Shown here: piece by piece, positions 51,343 to 60,084 of the stretch
How positions within the stretch are numbered: the stretch's first letter is position 1
Layout of the letters: each line of letters begins with the position of its first letter
Origin: DATHBD01 sp035296325
Lineage (GTDB): Bacteria > Actinomycetota > Actinomycetes > Mycobacteriales > Micromonosporaceae
Direction of reading: 5' to 3'
Assembly (NCBI GenBank): GCA_035296325.1
Contig: DATHBD010000060.1
Location: 193,804-257,803 of the forward strand
Length of the DNA stretch: 64,000 nt
Translations under genes and position numbers: made by a program
Notes under the pieces: model-generated
What the model was told of the DNA's origin: nothing
Databases searched by the model: none
What the model saw: only the letters and a program-made list of their open reading frames with translations

Positions 51343-51991
51343 CCGGGTCGCCGTCCCCGGCCGTCCCGCCGTCGTCGATCAGGTCGAACGCCACCTCCAT
51401 CGCCGCCGAGTGCCGCTGCCGGTCGGAAAGATCCGGGTCGCGCAGCAGAAACGCCGACGCGTGTACGGCGAAGATCGCCAAGCTGCTGCGGAGCCGCCGT
51501 GCCGGTGGATCACCGGGGTCACAGAGCACGTCGGTCAGGGCGAGCATCCGGTCGCGCATCCGTACGCCGGCTGGCATGCCCTTGATGGCTGTCTGGTTGC
51601 GCTCGAAGAACCGCATCACCTCGTGGTGTCGCTCAGACTGCAGGTCCTCGCCGTACCGCTGGATCAGCTCCCGCCGCGTTGCCGGCGTGCGGGGCTGTTG
51701 TTGAGCCCAGGCCAACAACTCGTCGAGCCGGGCGATCCGGTCCTCGATGAGGCTCTGGATGATGTCGTCCTTGGTCTGGAAGTGGTAATAGAGCGCGGCC
51801 TTCGTCACGCCCAGCCGCTCCGCGATCTCCCGGAGCGAGGTCTTCTCATAGCCGTGCTCGATGAACAGTGCGAGCGCCACGCGCTGGATTCGGGACCGGG
51901 TGTCCGGGCCGTCGCCGACGGCCGGCTCCGGAGCCCCGACACCGGGTCCGCCCCGAGGGGCCGCGGCTGTCTGCCGCTCGTGCTTGTCCAT
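51323..51991 (-). CDS. TetR-family repressor of the adjacent MFS pump
   Basis: A 222-residue protein. A low-complexity N-terminus precedes the helix-turn-helix (IQRVALALFIEHGYEKTSLREIAERLGVTK, HTH about 45-75). The C-terminal ligand-binding domain is helical (RERHHEVMRFF-like). It is divergent from the MFS gene, with symmetric operator sites between them, so it probably represses both. Confidence 0.93.
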   Translation of the reverse strand: MDKHERQTAAAPRGGPGVGAPEPAVGDGPDTRSRIQRVALALFIEHGYEKTSLREIAERLGVTKAALYYHFQTKDDIIQSLIEDRIARLDELLAWAQQQPRTPATRRELIQRYGEDLQSERHHEVMRFFERNQTAIKGMPAGVRMRDRMLALTDVLCDPGDPPARRLRSSLAIFAVHASAFLLRDPDLSDRQRHSAAMEVAFDLIDDGGTAGDGDPATRSPR

Positions 51992-52023
51992 GACATCTCC
52001 ATGACCACGCCGGGCGGAGGGAA

Positions 52024-52088
52024 CTTACTTGACGACCGGCTAGTGAGCAGCATACCGTACGGGTGTCACTAGCCGGTCGGCAAGTAAG
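52024..52088. promoter_or_regulatory. mirror-symmetric operators and face-to-face promoters of tetR and the MFS gene
   Basis: A 23-bp element at 52024-52046 recurs as an inverted copy at 52066-52088 with one mismatch; centres are 42 bp apart. Each contains an imperfect palindrome ACTTG(A/C)CG-AC-CGGCTAGT. Forward promoter: TTGACG (52029-52034), 18 bp, TACCGT (52053-52058). Reverse promoter: TTGCCG (complement of 52078-52083), 18 bp, TACGGT (complement of 52054-52059). The two -10 boxes overlap. Confidence 0.8.
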
Positions 52089-52107
52089 CCCAGAACGGGG
52101 TAAGCCG

Positions 52108-53667
52108 ATGTCCGAAGCCACCACATCGACTGTTCCGCGACCCAATCTCCGGGTGGTGCTACCTGGCCTGATGCTGGCCATGCTGCTGGCGATGCTGGAC
52201 AACATGATCGTCAGCACCGCGCTGCCGCGGATCGTGGGCGAGCTGTCCGGTCTGGACCACTTCTCGTGGGTGGTCACCGCGTACATCCTCGGCATGACCG
52301 TGTCCACGCCCATCTGGGGCAAGCTCGGCGACCTGTACGGCCGCAAGACCGTCTTCCTGACCGCCATCGTGGTGTTCCTGATCGGCTCCGCGCTCTGCGG
52401 CATGTCGCAGTCGATGGAGCAGCTCATCGGGTTCCGGGCGCTGCAGGGCCTGGGCGCGGGCGGGCTGATGGTCAGCGTCATGGCGATCATCGGCGACCTG
52501 GTGCCGCCCCGCGAGCGCGGGAAGTACCAGGGTCAGATCGCCGCCGTGATGGCGATCGCGATGATCGCGGGACCCCTGGTCGGTGGCTTCATCACCGACA
52601 ACCTGTCGTGGCGCTGGGCCTTCTACGTCAACCTGCCGCTGGGTGGGATCGCACTGCTGGTGTTGATCGCCACGCTGCGCCTGCCGAAGTACCGCACCGA
52701 GCACCGCATCGACTGGGTGGGTGCCGTGCTGCTCTCGGTGGGCATCACCGCGCTCGTGCTGATCACCACCTGGGGCGGCAGTCAGTACGCCTGGGCGTCG
52801 GCAGAGATTCTCGGCCTGGCCGCCCTGGCCGCGGTCACGCTGGCCCTCTTCCTGGTGGTTGAGCGGCGGGTGCCGGAGCCGATCATTCCGCTGCGCACGT
52901 TCGCCAACCGGAACTTCTCCCTGGTGGCCGTCATGGGCTTCCTGGTCGGGTTCGCCATGTTCGGCGCGGTGGCGTTTCTCCCGCTGTACCAGCAGACCGT
53001 GCAGGGGGCCTCGGCCACGGGCAGCGGACTCCTGCTCCTGCCGATGATGGCCGGCCTGCTCGTCACGTCGGTGATCGGCGGCAAAATGATCACCAAGACG
53101 GGCCGCTACAAGGCCGTCCCGGTGCTCGGCGGCGTGGTGATGGCGATCGGGATGGTGCTGCTGTCGCTGCTGGACGAGCACACCTCCAAGACGCTGTCCT
53201 CGGCGTACATGCTGGTGCTGGGCATCGGCATGGGTGGCCTGATGCAGACCACGATGCTGATCGCACAGAACAGCGTGGCGCAGCGCGATCTCGGCGTGGC
53301 GAGCAGCGTGGCGACGTTCTGCCGATCGATCGGCGGCTCCTTCGGGGTGGCGCTGTTCGGGGCGATCTTCAGCCACCGCCTGCAGGACGACCTCGCCGCG
53401 AAGCTTGGCCCGGCGGCGGTGGGGTTGACCGACGGCGGCGCCGAACTCGACCCGGGGATGCTGGATCGGCTGGACGCGCCGGTGCGGGAGGCGTTCCTGC
53501 ACGCCGTGGCGTTCGCCACCTCGGGGGTCTTCGGCTGGGCGGTGCTCTTCGCAGTGGCGGTGCCTGTGCTCGCGATCTTCATCAAGGAGGTGCCGCTGCG
53601 CGGGTACGGCGACGGTGCGGCGTCGGACGCGAAGGCAGAACTCGTGGAGCCCGCCGTCACCGCGTAG
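52108..53667 (+). CDS. DHA2-family MFS multidrug efflux transporter
   Basis: A 519-residue protein with about 14 hydrophobic helices. Motif A is GKLGDLYGRKTVF, motif C-like stretches include GPLVGGFITDNLSWRWAFYVNLP, and the LDNMIVSTALPRIVGEL N-terminus is family-typical. Divergent transcription with a TetR gene suggests inducible export of an antibiotic or metabolite. The ligand is unknown. Confidence 0.93.
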   Translation: MSEATTSTVPRPNLRVVLPGLMLAMLLAMLDNMIVSTALPRIVGELSGLDHFSWVVTAYILGMTVSTPIWGKLGDLYGRKTVFLTAIVVFLIGSALCGMSQSMEQLIGFRALQGLGAGGLMVSVMAIIGDLVPPRERGKYQGQIAAVMAIAMIAGPLVGGFITDNLSWRWAFYVNLPLGGIALLVLIATLRLPKYRTEHRIDWVGAVLLSVGITALVLITTWGGSQYAWASAEILGLAALAAVTLALFLVVERRVPEPIIPLRTFANRNFSLVAVMGFLVGFAMFGAVAFLPLYQQTVQGASATGSGLLLLPMMAGLLVTSVIGGKMITKTGRYKAVPVLGGVVMAIGMVLLSLLDEHTSKTLSSAYMLVLGIGMGGLMQTTMLIAQNSVAQRDLGVASSVATFCRSIGGSFGVALFGAIFSHRLQDDLAAKLGPAAVGLTDGGAELDPGMLDRLDAPVREAFLHAVAFATSGVFGWAVLFAVAVPVLAIFIKEVPLRGYGDGAASDAKAELVEPAVTA

Positions 53668-53688
53668 TGCGGTCGCCGGTACGCCAGC

Positions 53689-54147
53689 TCAGGAAGGGCG
53701 TACCTCGATCACGGCGGGCTTGTCGGAGCGCAGATCAGCGCCGGCGAAGGTCGCCGCGGGCCGGGTGCCCACCACGATCACGTACTGCTGCTGCTCGCCG
53801 GGCACATTGCGGATCTGGAACGGGAAGTTGCACCGCGATCCCCCGATCCCAGCCGGGTCCGCCGCGAGCACCCCGTCCCCGAGGGTGCCGGTCACGACCA
53901 CCGCTCCGGTGGAATCGCCCGGGTCGCCGACCCGGACCGGGCCGCCCGCGACGATGTCGGGGACCGAGGGCGGCGCCTGGCATGCCGAGCCCGCGGTGCC
54001 GGCGGACACACCGGCGACGCTGACATAGCCGTTCAGGACGAATCCGGACGGCTTCGTGCGACTGGCGTCGCCGGCCGCGATGAAGCCGCATCCACCGGTC
54101 ACCAGCCCAGCCGCGACCAACACACTCAGGGTTCTCAACCAGCGCAC
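53689..54147 (-). CDS. predicted lipoprotein
   Basis: A 152-residue protein from GTG 54147. The N-terminus has basic residues, a hydrophobic run (TLSVLVAAGLVTGG) and a lipobox ending TGGC. The exported part has two more Cys. No known domain is seen. It is divergent from pdtaS with about 40 bp between starts. Confidence 0.8.
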   Translation of the reverse strand: MRWLRTLSVLVAAGLVTGGCGFIAAGDASRTKPSGFVLNGYVSVAGVSAGTAGSACQAPPSVPDIVAGGPVRVGDPGDSTGAVVVTGTLGDGVLAADPAGIGGSRCNFPFQIRNVPGEQQQYVIVVGTRPAATFAGADLRSDKPAVIEVRPS

Positions 54148-54187
54148 CGCACGAACGGTACTCCCGCGGCGTGGCACTCTGGGGTGC

Positions 54188-55669
54188 GTGTCCACGCTGC
54201 GTGATCTCGTCGAGGAGCACACCGCCCTCGAACGGGTCGACATCGAGCACCTGCACCGCCTGGCCGGCGAGTGGCAGCTGGTGTCCGACCTCTCCTTCGC
54301 CGACCTGCTGATGTGGGTGCCCACCGGTGGCTCCGGCAACTTCCTCTGCGTCGCGCAGGTCCGGCCCACCACCGCGCCGACGGCGTACCAGGACGACCAG
54401 GTCGGCCACCGGGCCAGCGGTCCGGAGGCCGCGCATCTGGCCGTGGCCCGCGCCCAGGGCAGGATCTGGCGGGAGGGCGACCCGGTCTGGTACGGGGACA
54501 CCCCGGCGCGGCACGAGGCGGTGCCGGTGCGGGGGCCCGGCGGTTCGGGTGTGATCGCGGTGATCGGGCGGGACACCAACCTCCTCACCGCCCGTACGCC
54601 GAGCCAGTTGGAGCTCAACTACCTCACCACGGCGGACGACCTGGCGCAGATGATCGCCGACGGCGCGTTCCCGCCTCAGATCCACCCTGGCGAAACGACG
54701 AGTGCGCCACGGGTCGGCGACGGGCTGATCCGGTTGGACGCCAGCGGGAACGTGACCTATGCCAGCCCGAATGCCCAGTCGGCGTACCGTCGGCTGGGTC
54801 GCGCCGCGCACCTGGTCGGTGAGGACCTGGCGGCGCTCACCGGCCGCCTCGCCGCCGACCCGCTGGAGGGCAGCGACGCCAGCGAACGGATCGCCACGGC
54901 GCTGCGCGGCGACGCCCCGCCGCGCAAGGAGATCGAGGCGCGCGGCGCCACGGTGTTGATGCGGGCGTTGCCGCTGATGCCGGCCGGCGTCCCGATCGGC
55001 GCGCTGGTGCTGGTCCGCGACATCACCGAGGTCCGGCGACGGGATCGCCAGCTGGTCACCAAGGACGCCACCATCCGGGAGATCCACCATCGGGTGAAGA
55101 ACAACCTGCAGACCGTCGCGGCGCTGCTGCGCCTGCAGGCCCGGCGGGTGGGGCAGCCGGCGGCGCGCGCGGCGCTGGAGGAGTCGGTGCGGCGGGTGGC
55201 GTCGATCGCGCTGGTTCACGAGACGCTGTCGATGTCGTCGGAGGAGGCGGTGGAGTTCGACGGGATCGTCGACCGGGTCTCGGCGACAGCGGCCGAGCTC
55301 GCCGCGCCGGAATCGCAGGTCATCCTGCGGCGGGAGGGCACCTTCGGGGTGGTGCCCGCCGAGATCGCCACACCACTGGTGATGGTCCTCAACGAGTTGT
55401 TGCAGAATGCCGTCGAGCACGCGTACGGCCCCGGGTCGAGCGGCGAGGTGGTGGTCTCCGCGCACCGGTTCCGGGGGCAGCTGCACGTGACGGTCGCTGA
55501 CGAAGGCAAGGGGCTGCCGGCCGGGTTCCGGCTCGACGCCAGCGAGCGGCTCGGGCTGCAGATCGTACGTACCCTGGCCACCAATGAACTCCAGGGGACC
55601 ATCGAACTCCGCCCGCGGGCCGGCGGGGGCACCGAGGCGGTACTCGTCGTGCCGTATGCCAAGAAGTGA
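54188..55669 (+). CDS. pdtaS: PdtaS-type sensor histidine kinase
   Basis: A 493-residue protein from GTG 54188. The N-terminal GAF domain (about 1-150) is followed by a PAS domain (GNVTYASPNAQSAYRRLG) and a HisKA_2/HATPase pair with phospho-His in REIHHRVKNNLQTVAALL and an N-box LNELLQNAVEHAYG. This order defines PdtaS, which in mycobacteria phosphorylates the antiterminator PdtaR. No pdtaR gene is adjacent. It is soluble, with no membrane segments. Confidence 0.92.
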   Translation: MSTLRDLVEEHTALERVDIEHLHRLAGEWQLVSDLSFADLLMWVPTGGSGNFLCVAQVRPTTAPTAYQDDQVGHRASGPEAAHLAVARAQGRIWREGDPVWYGDTPARHEAVPVRGPGGSGVIAVIGRDTNLLTARTPSQLELNYLTTADDLAQMIADGAFPPQIHPGETTSAPRVGDGLIRLDASGNVTYASPNAQSAYRRLGRAAHLVGEDLAALTGRLAADPLEGSDASERIATALRGDAPPRKEIEARGATVLMRALPLMPAGVPIGALVLVRDITEVRRRDRQLVTKDATIREIHHRVKNNLQTVAALLRLQARRVGQPAARAALEESVRRVASIALVHETLSMSSEEAVEFDGIVDRVSATAAELAAPESQVILRREGTFGVVPAEIATPLVMVLNELLQNAVEHAYGPGSSGEVVVSAHRFRGQLHVTVADEGKGLPAGFRLDASERLGLQIVRTLATNELQGTIELRPRAGGGTEAVLVVPYAKK

Positions 55670-55833
55670 GAACGCGGGTCCGGACCAGTCGCCGGCAGGC
55701 TCGCAGTAGCCCGCAAGAAGGTCTGTATTTCCTACCGGGTAAGGGGTACATTGGTGGGACGGGCGCTCCACCCAATGGGATGGCGGTTCCGCGGGCATGG
55801 CAATCCGCCAGCCGGCGTGACAGAATAGCGCCT
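55670..55833. other. upstream region of the sulfur operon
   Basis: A 164-bp gap. A candidate -10 CAGAAT (55821-55826) lies 7 bases before ATG 55834 with TGGCAA (55798-55803) as a weak -35, so transcription may start at the ATG of the leader peptide (leaderless). Confidence 0.4.
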
Positions 55834-55917
55834 ATGCACGCTGTGGAATTGCGGCTCGTCAGCCGCCGGCACGTCGACTTCGGTCGCGTCCGCAGCGCCA
55901 TGTGTCCGGCCTTCTGA
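55834..55917 (+). CDS. leader peptide of the sulfite-reductase operon
   Basis: A 27-residue peptide ending RRHVDFGRVRSAMCPAF. It resembles a family of actinobacterial leader peptides found in front of sulfur-metabolism genes (consensus with RRHVDL and a Cys near the end), which I recall from annotated genomes. Cysteine-codon leader ORFs act as cysteine-responsive attenuators in mycobacteria. Here a single Cys codon (TGT) is four codons from the stop. Confidence 0.75.
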   Translation: MHAVELRLVSRRHVDFGRVRSAMCPAF

Positions 55918-56019
55918 CGCCGCCCACCCTTTTCTTTCCGGGCGCGCGCATGCGCCGGGCTGTTGAGTAATCAAAGTCGATCGGCGTCGCGCGTCCCCGC
56001 CTTCCAGGAGGACAGCCGA

Positions 56020-57861
56020 ATGACGGTCAGCACCGCCGCGCCGCACGATGCCACCGGCGAGCCAACGCGCACCGGGGTCGTGCCAGCAGCGGCCGTGCCA
56101 CCAGCTGACGCCGCAGCGGCCGGGGACGCGGCCCGCGTGGCGCGACCCGTCCGGGCGGCCGGCACCCGGACCGTCGGCGCCGCCAGTTCCCGGGCTGCCG
56201 CTGGCGCCGGGCGTCGCCCACGCGGCGAAGGGCAATGGGCCCTCGGGCACCGCGAGCCGCTCAACCCCAACGAGCGGTCGAAGAAGGACGACAATCCGCT
56301 CAACGTCCGGGCCCGGATCGAGAACATCTACGCGCACCGCGGGTTCGCCAGCATCGACCCCGCCGACCTGCGCGGCAGGTTCCGCTGGCACGGCCTCTAC
56401 ACCCAGCGCAAGCCAGGTATCGACGGCGGGCGCACCGCGGTGCTGGAGCCCGAGGAGCTCGAGGACGAGTACTTCATGCTCCGCATCCGGGTCGACACCG
56501 GGCAGCTGAACCTCGCGCAGTTGCGGGCGATCGCCGAGGTCTCTCAGCGGTACGGCCGGGACACCGCCGACATCACCGACCGGCAGAACATCCAGCTGCA
56601 CTGGGTGCGCGTGGAGGACATGCCGGCCATCTGGAAGCTCATCGAGGACGTCGGGCTGACCACGACCGAGGCCTGCGGGGACTGCCCACGGGTGATCCTC
56701 GGCAGCCCGGTCGCCGGCGTGGCCGAGGCCGAGGTGATCGATCCGACCGAGGCGATCCGCGAGATCGAGAAGCGCTACATCGGCGATCCGGAGCTGTCCA
56801 ACCTGCCGCGCAAGTTCAAGTCCTCGATCTCCTGGCTGGCCGACACGCCGTACGAGGCGAACGACATCTCGTTCCTCGGGGTCATCCACCCCGAGCACGG
56901 CCCCGGCTTCGACGTCTGGGTGGGCGGCGGGCTCTCCACGAACCCGATGCTGGCCCAGCGCCTGGGTGTGTGGGTGCCGCTGCACGAGGTGCCCGACGTG
57001 TGGGCCGGTGTGGTCCGGCTGTTCCGGGACTACGGGTACCGCCGACTGCGGACCCGGGCGCGGTTGAAGTTCCTGGTATCCGACTGGGGCGTGGGTCGCT
57101 TCCGGGAGGTGCTCGAGAAGGAGTACCTGGAGCGGCCGATGGTCGACGGGCCGGCACCGGAGCTGCCCGAGCGCCCCATCGACCACGTCGGCATCCACCG
57201 GCAGTGGGACGGGAAGTACTACGTCGGCGCGGCACCGGTCGCCGGTCGGGTGTCCGGCACCCTGCTCGCCCGGGTGGCCGACATCACCGAGGCGCACGGC
57301 AGCGACCGGGTCCGGCTCACGCCGTACCAGAAGCTGCTGGTCTGCGATGTCGCCGAGCCGGACGTCACCTCGCTGGTCGGCGCCCTGCGGGCGATCGACC
57401 TGCAGGTCACACCGTCGGCGTGGCGGCGGGGCACGATGGCCTGCACCGGCATCGAGTTCTGCAAGCTGGCGATCGTCGAGACCAAGGCCCGGGCGGCCAC
57501 CCTCGTCACCGAGCTCGAGCAGCGGCTGGCCGGGTTCGACGCGGACATCTCCATCCACCTCAACGGGTGCCCGAACGCGTGCGCCCGCACGCAGGTGGCC
57601 GACATCGGGCTGAAGGGCCAGCTCATGCCGGGTCCGGACGGCGCGATGGTGGAGGGCTTCCAGATCCACCTCGGTGGCGGCCTGGGCATGGCGGAGGGTC
57701 AGACCGCCGGCTTCGGTCGCAAGCTGCGTGGCCTCAAGACCACAAGCGCCGAGCTGCCGGAGTACGTGGAGCGGGTGGCCCGGCGTTACCTCGCCGAGCG
57801 CGCTGCGGCTGAGCCGTTCGCGAACTGGGTGCTCCGCGCGGACGAGGAGGCACTGCGATGA
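56020..57861 (+). CDS. sir: ferredoxin-dependent sulfite reductase (siroheme [4Fe-4S])
   Basis: A 613-residue protein starting at ATG behind AGGAGGAC (spacing 7). The first 75 residues are Ala/Arg/Pro-rich, then GEGQWALGHREPLNPNERSK starts the conserved part. Siroheme/cluster cysteines are in MACTGIEFCKLAI and LNGCPNACAR, with QLHWVRVEDMP and DIGLKGQLMPGPDG. Nitrite reductase cannot be fully excluded, but the neighbours (cysH, ferrochelatase, leader peptide) favour sulfite. Confidence 0.93.
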   Translation: MTVSTAAPHDATGEPTRTGVVPAAAVPPADAAAAGDAARVARPVRAAGTRTVGAASSRAAAGAGRRPRGEGQWALGHREPLNPNERSKKDDNPLNVRARIENIYAHRGFASIDPADLRGRFRWHGLYTQRKPGIDGGRTAVLEPEELEDEYFMLRIRVDTGQLNLAQLRAIAEVSQRYGRDTADITDRQNIQLHWVRVEDMPAIWKLIEDVGLTTTEACGDCPRVILGSPVAGVAEAEVIDPTEAIREIEKRYIGDPELSNLPRKFKSSISWLADTPYEANDISFLGVIHPEHGPGFDVWVGGGLSTNPMLAQRLGVWVPLHEVPDVWAGVVRLFRDYGYRRLRTRARLKFLVSDWGVGRFREVLEKEYLERPMVDGPAPELPERPIDHVGIHRQWDGKYYVGAAPVAGRVSGTLLARVADITEAHGSDRVRLTPYQKLLVCDVAEPDVTSLVGALRAIDLQVTPSAWRRGTMACTGIEFCKLAIVETKARAATLVTELEQRLAGFDADISIHLNGCPNACARTQVADIGLKGQLMPGPDGAMVEGFQIHLGGGLGMAEGQTAGFGRKLRGLKTTSAELPEYVERVARRYLAERAAAEPFANWVLRADEEALR

Positions 57862-57898
57862 CGCGCCGCGCCGCGCGACGCACCACCCCGGACCCCCG

Positions 57899-57974
57899 CC
57901 GCGATCTTGCAGTCGTGCTTGCCTCTTTGCCCGACTCGCGGCGTTTTGCCCGAGGCATGACTGCAAGATCGCGG
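57899..57974. repeat. REP/MITE-like inverted repeat inside the sulfur operon
   Basis: CCGCGATCTTGCAGTC (57899-57914) and GACTGCAAGATCGCGG (57959-57974) are perfect 16-bp inverted repeats around a 44-bp spacer, lying in the 121-bp gap between sir and the zinc-ribbon gene. The motif is the kind repeated many times in Micromonospora-type genomes. Confidence 0.75.
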
Positions 57975-57982
57975 GGGGAAGC

Positions 57983-58144
57983 GTGAGTGAGCGTGCGGCT
58001 CCGATGTACTGCCCGTACTGCGGTGAAGAGGATCTCCGCCCGCATGAGGCGACCCACGGTTCCTGGGAGTGTCGCGGCTGTGCCCGCGTCTTCTCCGTGA
58101 AATTGCTCGGCCTGGCTACCAGCGTGTTGGAGGTGAACCGATGA
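57983..58144 (+). CDS. small zinc-ribbon protein of the sulfur operon
   Basis: A 53-residue protein from GTG 57983 behind GGGGGGAA. Two CxxC pairs (YCPYCGEEDL and ECRGCARVF) form a zinc ribbon. Its stop overlaps the cysH start (ATGA), so it is an operon member. Similar small proteins stand between sir and cysH in other actinobacteria as I recall; the function is unknown. Confidence 0.85.
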   Translation: MSERAAPMYCPYCGEEDLRPHEATHGSWECRGCARVFSVKLLGLATSVLEVNR

Positions 58145-58848
58145 GTACAGCTGTGGCACGTACCCGTGAGGAGCTGGTTGAGCTCGCCGCGGACGCATCC
58201 CGGAAGTTGGAGGGCAAGCGGGCCGAGGAGATCGTGGCCTGGGCTGCCGAGGAGTTCGGCGACCGGTTCTGCGTGACGAGTTCCTTCGCCGATGCGGTGC
58301 TCGCCCACGTCGTCTCCAGGGTCGTCCCCGGGGTGGACGTGATCTTCCTCGACACCGGCCTGCACTTCGCCGAGACGCTGCGGGTGCGCGACGTCGTGCA
58401 GCGCACGCTCCCGGTGACCGTGCGGTCCATCCGGCCCCGGCAGACCGTGGGTGAGCAGGAGGCGGAGTACGGCCCCAAGCTGTGGGCCCGCGAGCCCGAC
58501 GAGTGCTGCGCCATCCGCAAGGTGGAACCGCTGGACCGGGCGCTGGAGAACTACGACGCGTGGGCGGCCGGGCTGCGCCGCGACGAGTCGCCCAGCCGCG
58601 CGAACACCCCGGTGGTCAGCTTCGAGGCGAGCCGCAACAAGATCAAGGTGTCGCCGATGGTGGCCTGGACCCAGGCCGACGTGGACGCGTACATCTCCCG
58701 GCACAACGTGCCGGTCAACGCGCTGATCCGGCAGGGATACGCCTCGGTGGGCTGCTGGCCGTGCACCCGGCGGACCCCTCCGGGCACCGACCCGCGGGCC
58801 GGTCGCTGGCCGATGTTCGACAAGAACGAGTGCGGCATTCACCGGTGA
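58141..58848 (+). CDS. cysH: adenylyl-sulfate reductase CysH ([4Fe-4S] type)
   Basis: A 235-residue protein. The cluster ligands are CCAIRKVEPL and SVGCWPCTRR. The catalytic Cys is in the C-terminal ECGIH, and the substrate loop is TSSFADAVL. The paired cysteines point to APS rather than PAPS as the substrate. It overlaps both neighbours by 4 bases. Confidence 0.95.
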   Translation: MSTAVARTREELVELAADASRKLEGKRAEEIVAWAAEEFGDRFCVTSSFADAVLAHVVSRVVPGVDVIFLDTGLHFAETLRVRDVVQRTLPVTVRSIRPRQTVGEQEAEYGPKLWAREPDECCAIRKVEPLDRALENYDAWAAGLRRDESPSRANTPVVSFEASRNKIKVSPMVAWTQADVDAYISRHNVPVNALIRQGYASVGCWPCTRRTPPGTDPRAGRWPMFDKNECGIHR

Positions 58849-59618
58849 CTCCGGTCGTCCTCGTCGCCCACGGATCGTCCTACCCGCGCGCCGCGGCCAC
58901 GACCCGGGCACTCGCCCGGGCGGTGGCGGCGGCGCGTCCGGGTCTGGACGTCCGGACGGCGTACCTGGACCACGCCGGCCCCCGCCCGGGTGAGGTGCTC
59001 GTCGCGCTGGACGCGGCCGGGCACTCGGCGGCTGTCGTCGTGCCGCTCCTGCTCACCGCGGCATACCACGGGCGGGTGGACCTTCCCGGCGCGATTGCGG
59101 CGGCGCGCTCCGCCGGCCTGCGGCTCGACGCGCGGCAGTCGGCGGTGCTGGGCCCGGTGGATGGGCAGGTGCCGCCGCTGCTGTTGAGCGGGCTACGCCG
59201 TCGGCTGGTCGAGGCCGGCGGAAGCTTCGATGGTGTGGTGCTGGCCGCGGCCGGCACCCGGGACGCGGAAGCCCGATCCACCGTGGACCTGGCCGCCATC
59301 CGACTGGGCGAATTTCTGGACACACCGTGTGTCGCTGCGTTCGCCTCGGGCGAAGGGCTGTCCGGCAGCGCCGCCGTCGCCGCACTGCGTGCGGCGGGTG
59401 CCTCGCGCATCGCGGCCGCCGCGTACTTTCTCGCCTGCGGCCGGCTCTACGACACGGTGGCGGCCTCGGTCCGATCGGCCGGGGCGGTGTCGGTGGCGCA
59501 GCCCCTGGGCAGCGCTTGGGAGCTGGCCCAGCTCGTATTGGCGCGCGTCGATGCGTTGAACGGGCTGAACACTGCCCGGGCCGGCATCGTCGCCGCCGCC
59601 GGTCGCGCGGTGGCGTGA
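58845..59618 (+). CDS. sirohydrochlorin chelatase (CbiX-like)
   Basis: A 257-residue protein of two similar halves. VLVAHGSSYPRAA carries the catalytic His, and VVPLLLTAAYHGRVDLPGAI has the second His. It inserts iron into sirohydrochlorin to make the siroheme needed by the upstream reductase. Start GTG overlaps the cysH stop (GTGA). Confidence 0.9.
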   Translation: MTPVVLVAHGSSYPRAAATTRALARAVAAARPGLDVRTAYLDHAGPRPGEVLVALDAAGHSAAVVVPLLLTAAYHGRVDLPGAIAAARSAGLRLDARQSAVLGPVDGQVPPLLLSGLRRRLVEAGGSFDGVVLAAAGTRDAEARSTVDLAAIRLGEFLDTPCVAAFASGEGLSGSAAVAALRAAGASRIAAAAYFLACGRLYDTVAASVRSAGAVSVAQPLGSAWELAQLVLARVDALNGLNTARAGIVAAAGRAVA

Positions 59619-59663
59619 GCGTTGGCCGACCCGCGGTAGCTCCACATGGGTATCGTGGGCGGC

Positions 59664-60002
59664 ATGCAGATGATCTGTCCGAAGTGTCAGGGCGCCATGC
59701 GGTCGTATGAGCGCAATGGGGTCATGATCGACCAGTGCTCCGAATGCCGTGGCCTCTTCCTCGATCGTGGAGAGTTGGAGCGACTCGTCGACGCCGAGAA
59801 CGCGTGGCATGGCGAACGCCGTCCGAAGGAGTCGTACCCGCCGGCCTTCGCGTCCGGGGATGTGCCGCGACACAGCGAGCGCCGGCACGACGACGATGAT
59901 GACGATGACGATCGCCGCCATCATGGTGACCGTCATCACACTGATCAGCGTCACTACAAGCAAAAGCAGCGCGGTGGATTTCTCGAGGATCTGTTCGGCT
60001 GA
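59664..60002 (+). CDS. TFIIB-type zinc-ribbon protein with Asp/His-rich tail
   Basis: About 112 residues from ATG 59664 (upstream ATG 59646 is possible). CPKCQGAM and QCSECRGLFLDRGELERLV form the zf-TFIIB domain. The tail has a run of eight Asp and several His, which could bind metal. It is separated from the operon by 45 bp. A bidirectional terminator follows. Confidence 0.85.
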   Translation: MQMICPKCQGAMRSYERNGVMIDQCSECRGLFLDRGELERLVDAENAWHGERRPKESYPPAFASGDVPRHSERRHDDDDDDDDRRHHGDRHHTDQRHYKQKQRGGFLEDLFG

Positions 60003-60037
60003 TCGGTGGCCTGGAGCCAGCAGTCTGACCAAAGGAA

Positions 60038-60068
60038 AGCGCCCCGGCGGGATTGCCGCCGGGGCGCT
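60038..60068. terminator. bidirectional terminator between zinc-ribbon gene and whiB1
   Basis: AGCGCCCCGGCGG (60038-60050) pairs with CCGCCGGGGCGCT (60056-60068), a 13-bp stem with loop GATTG. AAAGGAAA lies on one side and GCTGAAATTT on the other, so it could act in both directions. Confidence 0.75.
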
Positions 60069-60084
60069 GCTGAAATTTCAGTGA

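Noticed and set aside
55732..58911. Very long open frame on the minus strand across sir, cysH and the chelatase
   Set aside because: In high-GC DNA the antisense frame of a real gene lacks stop codons; the reading is His/Arg/Pro/Gly-rich with no domain, while the plus strand carries motif-complete sulfur genes.
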